Assembly: GCA_009843625.1 (NCBI GenBank)
Contig: VYDD01000126.1
Span: 1-7,608 of the forward strand
Reading direction: 5' to 3'
Source of the DNA: Gammaproteobacteria bacterium
GTDB lineage: Bacteria > Gemmatimonadota > Gemmatimonadetes > Longimicrobiales > Gaopeijiaceae
Length of the DNA stretch: 7,608 nt
The stretch's first letter is position 1; each line of letters begins with the position of its first letter. The position numbers and the translations under genes are program-made. The notes beneath the pieces were generated by a model, which was not told where the DNA came from, searched no databases, and saw only the letters and a list, made by a program, of their open reading frames with translations. Positions 1 to 5,156 of this stretch are shown here, one piece after another.

Positions 1-452
1 GCCCAGCCGTGTTCGTGGTTGAAGGCGTCCCGGAGCGGGCCGAAGGTCTTCTCCCAGCCCGGAGGCGCGATGTTCAAGCTCCGTCCGGTCTCCAAGTCGC
101 AGCGCGCGGCGAGGACATGGACGTGGGCACCGCCGCCCTCTTCACGGTGCAGCACGGCCGTCCATGCGTAGCGGTCGAAATCCAGCCCCGCCCAGGCCGT
201 CTTCTCGAAGGCGTCCACGACCGCCTCGATCTGCTTGTCGGTCGGTTGGTCCTCCGGCGCCCACGCGATCACGCCGGACGTGTACCTGTGCTCGAAGTCG
301 AGCGAGTCGGCCACGGCGGCCACCTGGTGGGGATCGCCCCTCAGCACCTCGACGCCTTCGCGCGGCTTCCCGGCCGCGTCAAGCTCGCCGAGGAGGTACT
401 TGGCCGCCTTGCGGGCCGATCCGGTTCCGTGCGCCAGGAACTTAAGGTGCAT
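1..452 (-). CDS. Plasmid mobilization relaxase (MobA-like), 3' end beyond the window
   Basis: The visible part is the first 150 residues of a relaxase, the enzyme that nicks one strand at an origin of transfer, stays covalently attached to the 5' end and pilots the strand into a recipient. The protein begins MHLKFLAHGTGSARKAAKYL. Tyr19 lies where MobA-type relaxases carry the nicking tyrosine. The metal-binding HUH motif is seen as AHVHVLAARCDL, with His110 and His112, and His102 lies shortly before it. The segment FNHEHGW at the cut edge is typical of this relaxase family. The start ATG lies inside the end of the upstream mobC gene (11 bp overlap), so translation is probably coupled; no clear Shine-Dalgarno is seen. 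The frame stays open to base 1, so the C-terminal part, often a primase or helicase extension, cannot be judged. The family call is from motif recognition only. Confidence 0.86.
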   Translation of the reverse strand, partial: MHLKFLAHGTGSARKAAKYLLGELDAAGKPREGVEVLRGDPHQVAAVADSLDFEHRYTSGVIAWAPEDQPTDKQIEAVVDAFEKTAWAGLDFDRYAWTAVLHREEGGGAHVHVLAARCDLETGRSLNIAPPGWEKTFGPLRDAFNHEHGW

Positions 453-780
453 CCGGGTCCGGGTCTTCGGCGGGCTCCAAGGCGCGGAGCGCCCGCCTGA
501 TGGCGATCAGGTGGCCGATCACCTCGACCGCCTCGATGCCCTCCTTGTGGGCATTCGCCCAGCGAGCGATCTGGTTGAGGTTGTTCCCCACGCGCGCCAC
601 CTGTCGGGTGCGCTCGCGCTCGACCTCGGCGTGGGCCACGGTCCACGTGTGCGTCCGGCCGACCGCCCGGCGCACCAGATCCGACAGCGTCAGGCCCGCC
701 GAGCGCGCCTTGGCGTGCCACTCGGCACGCTCGGACGCGCTGGCGCGAACCTTCACCCAAACGGCGCGTCCACGGCTCAT
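442..780 (-). CDS. mobC: Relaxosome accessory protein, MobC family
   Basis: This 112-residue protein is a likely relaxosome component that binds near the nick site and helps the relaxase reach single-stranded oriT DNA. The N-terminal stretch (residues about 5-40: RAVWVKVRASASERAEW followed by a helix ending TLSDLVRRAV) has the pattern of a ribbon-helix-helix DNA-binding domain. The segment GNNLNQIARWAN at residues 65-76 is the signature of the MobC family. The C-terminus is acidic and proline-rich. Size fits the family. ATG at 780 is chosen because it gives the complete domain; the upstream 30 bases contain no obvious ribosome binding site. Its TAA stop lies inside the relaxase gene, so the two form one operon read leftward. 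A GC-rich hairpin 30-44 bases upstream is a candidate oriT, the expected target of this protein. Confidence 0.87.
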   Translation of the reverse strand: MSRGRAVWVKVRASASERAEWHAKARSAGLTLSDLVRRAVGRTHTWTVAHAEVERERTRQVARVGNNLNQIARWANAHKEGIEAVEVIGHLIAIRRALRALEPAEDPDPDAP

Positions 781-794
781 GGCGCGCCGTTGCC

Positions 795-840
795 AATGCA
801 GGGGTCAGAGGGGGCGCAGCCCCCCGCCAGCCTCCGCAGG
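795..840 (-). other. Candidate origin of transfer (oriT) upstream of mobC
   Basis: Immediately upstream of mobC is a perfect hairpin, GGGGGC (810-815) and GCCCCC (819-824) around a 3-base loop. Read on the minus strand it gives GGGCTGCGCCCCCTCTGACC. The core TGCGCCC resembles the nick region of RSF1010/R1162-type oriT sites as I remember them (TAAGTGCGCCCT). Position next to mobC-relaxase genes, an inverted repeat and that partial match support an oriT, but the nick site itself cannot be assigned from sequence alone. A chance GC-rich hairpin or a regulatory site for the mob operon are alternatives. Confidence 0.42.
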
Positions 841-851
841 GGACTCACGGA

Positions 852-1028
852 GTGTGGCCCCAAGGAGTACGCTGGCTCGACAACGAAACGGGCGTCAGAG
901 AAGCCCGTGGGAGCCGCATCCGGGATCCGGCGAACGCCGCCGCCGACGCGGTGGCGGAGCACCTCGGTGAGCGCTTCGGGGAACCCGTTCAGACGCACCT
1001 CGCGAAGCGCGGCTGGCGGTGGGACTGA
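852..1028 (+). CDS. Possible small hypothetical protein or gene remnant (58 aa, GTG start)
   Basis: A plus-strand frame ending in TGA at 1026-1028 reads like protein over its last 60 codons. It has high G/C in third positions, a plausible amphipathic segment (DPANAAADAVAEHLGERF) and an aromatic end (KRGWRWD). The only reasonable start is GTG at 852, without a convincing Shine-Dalgarno. The frame has no usable ATG upstream, so this could be the 3' remnant of a gene whose 5' end was lost. It is divergent from mobC and lies just beyond the oriT-like hairpin. I do not recognise a family, and a noncoding explanation is quite possible. Confidence 0.28.
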   Translation: MWPQGVRWLDNETGVREARGSRIRDPANAAADAVAEHLGERFGEPVQTHLAKRGWRWD

Positions 1029-1088
1029 GATCGGCGGTGCCGGGCCTTCCATGCACTCCGGAAGCTGAAGCGGCGAACGATCTCGCCA

Positions 1089-1108
1089 GCGCCCATGTAG
1101 CTGGGCGC
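1089..1108. repeat. Perfect inverted repeat, 7-bp arms
   Basis: GCGCCCA (1089-1095) and TGGGCGC (1102-1108) enclose the 6-base loop TGTAGC. No T tract follows on either strand, so it is not a canonical terminator. It could be a protein-binding site or chance in GC-rich DNA. Confidence 0.4.
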
Positions 1109-1490
1109 GGGCACCGGTTCCGCCTGGGGGTGGATCAACCTGACTACTTGCGACTCCTCCGGTGCTTCGACTCGTTCGCTCGGGCTGTCCTTCACGCTTC
1201 GGCAACCCGAAGGGTGGCGCACTACGGGTTCCATCGGCATATGGTTTCAATCCAGCCATCGGGGATGAGAGAAGCGGAAGCCGATGCGCGCCGATCTCAG
1301 GGGGTCGGTGGAGCGGCACCGTCTTCGGGGGCCGGATCGGAGGGTTCATCACGAAGGCCGCTTGGAGCGTGAGGCCGTGTCCCCGAGAAACACGGTTCAC
1401 CCGCGTGTCGAACAACTGCTTCGGTGTCTCCATGACTCGAACGCTGAACAGCCGCGCGCCCGCGAGTCAACTCGCCGCGAAACGCCTTTT

Positions 1491-1520
1491 GTCCAATAGC
1501 GTTCAAGGATGTTCAATAAC
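1491..1520. repeat. Three tandem 10-bp repeats
   Basis: Three consecutive decamers, GTCCAATAGC, GTTCAAGGAT and GTTCAATAAC, share the core GTYCAA and abut without spacing. The period is close to one turn of the DNA helix, so each copy would present the same face. The block is less GC-rich than its surroundings. Such arrays often bind a protein (operator, partition or replication site), but with only three imperfect copies the role is unknown. Confidence 0.5.
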
Positions 1521-1766
1521 GCGAAGCAGCCGGAGGAGGCCGTCGCCAACGGGGCGGAAAAACACCCCCGCAACGTCTTCGCTTCATACGCCTTCGGTGT
1601 CTAGCTTCGTCGCTTGGTGCCGCTCTCGATCGTTGGTCTTGACGGCCTTGAGCCAGACGGTGTCCACCCCCCAGCCCACGGACAACTCGCTTCCAAGAGC
1701 GAGCTTGTTGAGCCCGGAAGCTGTGGTTACCTTGGAGAGTAAGAAAACCCATCGGACTTGCCGCCC

Positions 1767-1803
1767 ATGATCGGGAGACACGGGGTCCGATCATTTTGAC
1801 CCC
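1767..1803 (+). promoter_or_regulatory. Overlapping inverted repeats, possible switch or pseudoknot
   Basis: Two perfect inverted repeats interlock. The first pairs ATGATCGG (1767-1774) with CCGATCAT (1787-1794). The second pairs GGGGTC (1782-1787), which lies in the loop and first arm base of the first, with GACCCC (1798-1803). They share base 1787, so they either exclude each other or fold together as a shortened H-type pseudoknot. The second repeat shares base 1803 with the downstream terminator stem. The layout resembles a leader with alternative structures just ahead of the NYN gene, although a bound dyad operator would show the same symmetry. No ligand-class riboswitch is recognised. 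Confidence 0.4.
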
Positions 1804-1833
1804 AGGGACGCCTCGTGCGTCCCTGTATTTTTT
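1803..1833 (+). terminator. Rho-independent terminator directly upstream of the NYN gene
   Basis: A perfect 9-bp stem, CAGGGACGC (1803-1811) with GCGTCCCTG (1817-1825), closes the 5-base loop CTCGT and is followed by TATTTTTT (1826-1833). This is a canonical intrinsic terminator for plus-strand transcription. No recognised plus-strand gene lies upstream to need it, and the NYN gene begins within ten bases. It could insulate NYN from read-through, or act as an attenuator on the NYN transcript. Confidence 0.85.
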
Positions 1834-1842
1834 GTGGCCGAC

Positions 1843-2466
1843 ATGCCCACTGACGATCAGATCCACTCCCCGCGCTACCGCTGCCGCGTCTTCGTGGACT
1901 TCTGGAACTACACGCTGTCGATGCGGGGGGTCGAAGAGGGCTTCCGTACGGACTGGTCGAGGCTGGGGCCGGTCTTGTCGAGCGCGGCCGCCAAGGTCGT
2001 CGACGCCAGCGCCGCGGGCGAGTACCAAGGACTGAACGTCTACGGCTCCTACGATCCTGAACGCGACACCTCGCTTCACCGATGGGCAACCCGGACGTTG
2101 GACACGTTCCCGGGAGTGAGCGTCTGGATGGCGCGTCGCCACAAGAAGCGTTCGCCGCCGGTGTGTCCCCGCTGCCACGCGGCGACGGAAGAGTGTGCGG
2201 TGTGCGGAGCGGACATGCGGGGGACGGAGGAAAAGGGCGTCGATGTCCGCATGGCGACCGACATCATCAGTCTCGCTTGGATCGAGAACTACGATATCGC
2301 GGTGCTGGTTTCGTCCGACCGCGACTTCGTGCCCTTGGCCGGGTTCCTTGAGACGCGAGGGATCAAGGTTATCCACGGCGCTTTCCCGCCCAAGGGGGCG
2401 CAGCTGACGGCCCGGTGCTGGGCCGGAATCAACGTTGGGCGGTTGCGGGAGCAATTCCGCCGCTGA
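1843..2466 (+). CDS. NYN/PIN-domain protein (LabA/DUF88-like), putative RNase with zinc-binding insertion
   Basis: This 207-residue protein carries the hallmarks of the NYN domain, a PIN-fold family with four acidic residues around a divalent metal, usually cutting RNA. They are Asp19 and Asn22 in RVFVDFWNY, KGVDVRMATD (Asp134, Asp140), and VLVSSDRDFVPL (Asp159, Asp161), followed by the typical GIKVIHGAF strand. Between the first and second acidic clusters is CPRC-x6-CAVC (Cys108, 111, 118, 121), which probably binds zinc; it replaces the variable segment seen in other NYN proteins. There is no signal peptide or membrane segment, so the protein should be cytoplasmic. ATG at 1843 is preferred; a GTG three codons earlier (1834) is also in frame. 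Neither has a Shine-Dalgarno, and a terminator ends at 1833, so a leaderless start is possible. It converges on the Mod-Res operon. Substrate and any defence role are inference. Confidence 0.9.
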   Translation: MPTDDQIHSPRYRCRVFVDFWNYTLSMRGVEEGFRTDWSRLGPVLSSAAAKVVDASAAGEYQGLNVYGSYDPERDTSLHRWATRTLDTFPGVSVWMARRHKKRSPPVCPRCHAATEECAVCGADMRGTEEKGVDVRMATDIISLAWIENYDIAVLVSSDRDFVPLAGFLETRGIKVIHGAFPPKGAQLTARCWAGINVGRLREQFRR

Positions 2467-2571
2467 GCTTACGACGCCACCCTCCCGGAAGGCGCGAGCA
2501 CTTCCAGCTTGGGGAGCGTGGCGGTGCTCGATCCCATCCTGCCCGGGTGGCGTCGGCGCAGGGACACCCGG
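2467..2571. other. Convergent intergenic region with nested inverted repeats
   Basis: Between the stops of NYN and Res are several perfect inverted repeats. An outer 11-bp pair joins CGACGCCACCC (2472-2482) with its complement at 2545-2555. Inside it, CGAGCAC (2495-2501) pairs with GTGCTCG (2524-2530), and GGAAG (2487-2491) with CTTCC (2501-2505). A further local pair, CCGGGTG (2543-2549) with CACCCGG (2565-2571), abuts the res stop codon and competes with the outer pair. No T tract follows either way. The region probably ends or stabilises the two convergent transcripts. Confidence 0.55.
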
Positions 2572-5154
2572 TCAGTAGTCCGCAGCCGCGTCACTTCGAT
2601 AGAGAGCCTCGGCACTCTCCGCTCCGGCGACAGCCTCTCGGACGGAAGGCTCCATAAGGTCCAGAACGCGAAGGACTCCACCCGGCATCCGGGCAACTGA
2701 TTCGATCCGGTGGAAGGACTCGCCGTGCCTTTCCGCGAAATCCGCCAAGCCACGAAGCTTGGGAAGCGCGTCGGCGAGGTAGATGCCGTGGGGATCGACG
2801 ATTGAGACCTTCACCGGGTCGGTGTCGTGGAAGAAAAGGAAGTCCGGGCACATCCGTCGCCATTCACCACGATCATTCTGGTAGGCGACGGCCAGCGCAT
2901 CGCCGGAGGGACGAGAGGGGTTCCGATACCACGCTTGGAAGCCTGGCCGCGCCATCTCCTCGTCGAGAACCTCGATCTCCCAGGTGTTCAATGAGCCGAC
3001 CGGGAATTCGCCTTTGCCATCGGACATTAGGTGTCCGGCACGGGTCGCCAACTGGTTGCCGGCGGCGTTTCGGGTTTCCTCCGTGCGGACGCGGGGCCGC
3101 ATGACTTCGATTGTCGAGGGCTGCGGCGACATGCTTCTGATCTCGGCGTAGACCGCCTGCCGTTCGTCGGTCAGCCCCTTGATCTCCACCCGGTAGTCGG
3201 ACAGCCATCGCTTGGCGATCCTCCCGGCTTCCCGGTCAAGCGCGTCAGGGACATCCTCGACCTGTGCCAGAGCGGCGACCCGTACATGGGCGTCCAACAG
3301 GCCGTCGTCGTCCTCGTCCGCGACAGCGACATGGTCCGCATACTTGCGCGCGAGGTCCGCCGTCAGCGTGCGACAGGCCACCCTGAAGTCCGCCTCGACC
3401 GACTTCTCATCGGCGACCGCCACGAAAGGCAGGTACTCAAACGCCTCGCCGCCGGTGATCGGGGCCACCAACGTCTCGCCCTGCACTTCGAGGATGCCCT
3501 TGCTGGCGGCTGCCACCTCTGTCCTATGCTGGGCTGTCAGTCCGTCGAGCTTCGCAAAGAGCTTCCGATAGGCGTCTTTGCGCGCGTCCTTCCTCAATCC
3601 GTCGCGCGACAACGCTTGTGCGAGGGCCGTGAGCCTCCTCACGGGACGAGCCACCCTTCGCGGCAGGGTCTGCGAGGGGGTTTCAGTAAGGGCCTCCCAA
3701 ACCGCCTCCGGGATCGTGGTGTTGGCTCCCATGTCGACCGGGTCCAAGAGCACCCGGCGGCCACCTCCTCCTCCGGTACCATCGGCGTCGGCCTCCCGCT
3801 CGCCCATCATGGTCTGAGCGACCTTGGTGGCCGTCCGCCGGTCGAAGCGCGGCAACAGGCACGCAACCGAGTTGAGCATGTCGTCGCCCGGGATCCTCCG
3901 GGCCAGCGGCGTGCGGACCATCCTGCCAAGCAGTTGGGTGATGTGCGTCTCATCCCGAGCTGGGCGAAACGACACAAGCACCTCGGCACGCGGGCAATCC
4001 CAGCCGGTGGAGATGGCGTCCTTTGCCAAGAGGACCCGGATGTCGGATCGATCCTGTACGGTCTCCGGACGTACATGGGGGACCGAGAACGCGCCGACGT
4101 TGATCGGCGCGCGGTCGCCGAAGACGTGGGCAATCATTCGGTCGTCGAGCTCCGGCCACGCCTCTTGGACGGTGGCGATAGCAGAGAGCAACAACTCGTC
4201 TGAGGGCGTGTTGGGCACTTGGACCACCAAGAGCGGCACGACCACGTCCGCCGCCATGCCTTCCCGCTCGGCGTAGGCGCGCCATCGGTCGGTGGCTTCC
4301 TTCACCTTCCGCGCCGCGCGAGCCAGCAGAACGGTGTCGAACTCTCCCGCCTCGGTGGGGAAGTCCAAGCGGATGTCGTCCTTGAGCAGGCCGGACTCCT
4401 GTATCCGCACGGGGTCAACGACGACATGAGGATAGGTTGTCCGCCCTTCCGCCCTGTCCATCGCTTGATTGAAGCGTTGGACGGTGGCGGAGATGCCCCA
4501 AACGATCGGTAGCGGAGGTACACCCGCAGCACCGTTTATCAGCCGCTGCACGATGGTGGCCTTCTCGGTCTGATCCCGGCGGTTGGACTGCTTCATTCCC
4601 CGATGGGCCTCGTCGAGGATGAGGTACAGGGTCAACCGTTCGTCGGCGACGGTGTTCGCCAGCGTCTCCCACATCGTGTAGGCGCGCGCATCCGGCATCG
4701 GCAGGAGGTCGCGCTGGGTCTCCAACGGAGAGTCTTCCGGCGTTCCCCTGACCAGAAGCGACTTCTTACCCAGCTTCTGGCGATTGAGGAAATAGACCTT
4801 GCCCCGTTCGAGCTTCTCTTGGTTGAAGGTGTTCTCAATAACCACCAGCCGCGAGTGGGCGATCCGGTCCGAGGCCGCCAGTAGGCGGAACCGGGTCTGC
4901 TCGTTTAGCGACGGGTCATCGGTGAACCAAAGCACCACGGTGCCGGGGTCGGGATCGAATTCAAGAGCCGGGTTGCCGTCGAAGAGCGCCTCGATCACGG
5001 CCGCCGCCATCACGGTCTTGCCCGCGCCGGTCGTCGCCGTCAACGAGAACGCTACCGGCGACTGCCACCGATGCCAGTCTACCCGCGCCCGAGCAAGCCG
5101 CTCCAGCACGTCGGCGACGGCGTCGTCCTGGTAGTCCTTCAGCGTGTACCGCAC
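2572..5154 (-). CDS. res: Type III-like restriction enzyme Res subunit (SF2 helicase with divergent nuclease domain)
   Basis: This 860-residue protein is the translocase/restriction partner of the upstream methyltransferase. Superfamily 2 motifs appear in order: Walker A TATTGAGKT (Lys46), DEAH at 181-184, SAT at 222-224, ISTGWDCP at 381-388 and QLLGRMVR at 407-414. A poly-Gly linker follows near 460-465, then a long helical region. The C-terminal part has WYRNPSR (742-748), PDF (770-772) and VDPHG (786-790). This matches the layout of the type III endonuclease domain, but the expected (D/E)xK is DPH, so the nuclease may use an altered site or be inactive. GTG at 5154 is chosen because it lies two bases after the mod stop and opens directly into the helicase fold (RYTLKDYQ), with a weak AGGT six bases upstream. 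An ATG at 5244 would overlap mod by 88 bases and add 30 residues without domain character. The 860 residues are slightly short for classical Res. Confidence 0.94.
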   Translation of the reverse strand: MRYTLKDYQDDAVADVLERLARARVDWHRWQSPVAFSLTATTGAGKTVMAAAVIEALFDGNPALEFDPDPGTVVLWFTDDPSLNEQTRFRLLAASDRIAHSRLVVIENTFNQEKLERGKVYFLNRQKLGKKSLLVRGTPEDSPLETQRDLLPMPDARAYTMWETLANTVADERLTLYLILDEAHRGMKQSNRRDQTEKATIVQRLINGAAGVPPLPIVWGISATVQRFNQAMDRAEGRTTYPHVVVDPVRIQESGLLKDDIRLDFPTEAGEFDTVLLARAARKVKEATDRWRAYAEREGMAADVVVPLLVVQVPNTPSDELLLSAIATVQEAWPELDDRMIAHVFGDRAPINVGAFSVPHVRPETVQDRSDIRVLLAKDAISTGWDCPRAEVLVSFRPARDETHITQLLGRMVRTPLARRIPGDDMLNSVACLLPRFDRRTATKVAQTMMGEREADADGTGGGGGRRVLLDPVDMGANTTIPEAVWEALTETPSQTLPRRVARPVRRLTALAQALSRDGLRKDARKDAYRKLFAKLDGLTAQHRTEVAAASKGILEVQGETLVAPITGGEAFEYLPFVAVADEKSVEADFRVACRTLTADLARKYADHVAVADEDDDGLLDAHVRVAALAQVEDVPDALDREAGRIAKRWLSDYRVEIKGLTDERQAVYAEIRSMSPQPSTIEVMRPRVRTEETRNAAGNQLATRAGHLMSDGKGEFPVGSLNTWEIEVLDEEMARPGFQAWYRNPSRPSGDALAVAYQNDRGEWRRMCPDFLFFHDTDPVKVSIVDPHGIYLADALPKLRGLADFAERHGESFHRIESVARMPGGVLRVLDLMEPSVREAVAGAESAEALYRSDAAADY

Positions 5155-5156
5155 GG

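Larger units (their letters stand above)
1029..1766. other. Stretch without a confident gene
   Basis: This 738-base stretch holds several overlapping open frames on both strands, but none has credible protein character. Most give Pro-, Arg- or Ser-rich translations without motifs or ribosome binding sites. Two minus-strand frames look slightly better: one ending near 989 with the segment PSYMGAGEIVRRF, and a 65-codon frame at 1584-1781; neither can be assigned. Small inverted repeats occur at 1089-1108 (7-bp arms GCGCCCA/TGGGCGC) and 1197-1212 (6-bp arms CTTCGG/CCGAAG). An 11-base direct repeat, CTTCGGTGTCT, lies at 1419-1429 and 1592-1602. The stretch may be degenerate gene debris or plasmid backbone; I see no tRNA and no transposase remnant I can name. 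Confidence 0.5.

Noticed and set aside
1244..1253. GTTTCAATCC, resembling the end of some CRISPR repeats
   Set aside because: It occurs once; no second copy, spacing pattern or cas gene is present.
777..1433. Minus-strand open frame of 218 codons
   Set aside because: The translation is rich in Pro, Arg and Gly without motifs, has no ribosome binding site, and runs antisense to the better small plus-strand frame and across the oriT-like hairpin.
1162..1770. Plus-strand open frame of 202 codons
   Set aside because: It is Ser/Thr/Arg-rich with no domain character, as expected of a chance frame in GC-rich DNA.
1584..1781. 65-codon minus-strand frame with fairly good codon use (VDTVWLKAVKTNDRE)
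   Set aside because: No family, no clear ribosome binding site, and its ATG falls inside the inverted-repeat cluster; too weak to call a gene.
2472..2555. Integron attC-like site, suggested by an 84-bp nested palindrome
   Set aside because: The RYYYAAC and GTTRRRY core sites that define attC are missing at the ends.
3031..4203. Long plus-strand frame of 390 codons opposite res
   Set aside because: It lies wholly antisense to the helicase region with intact motifs; long antisense frames are usual in high-GC genes.
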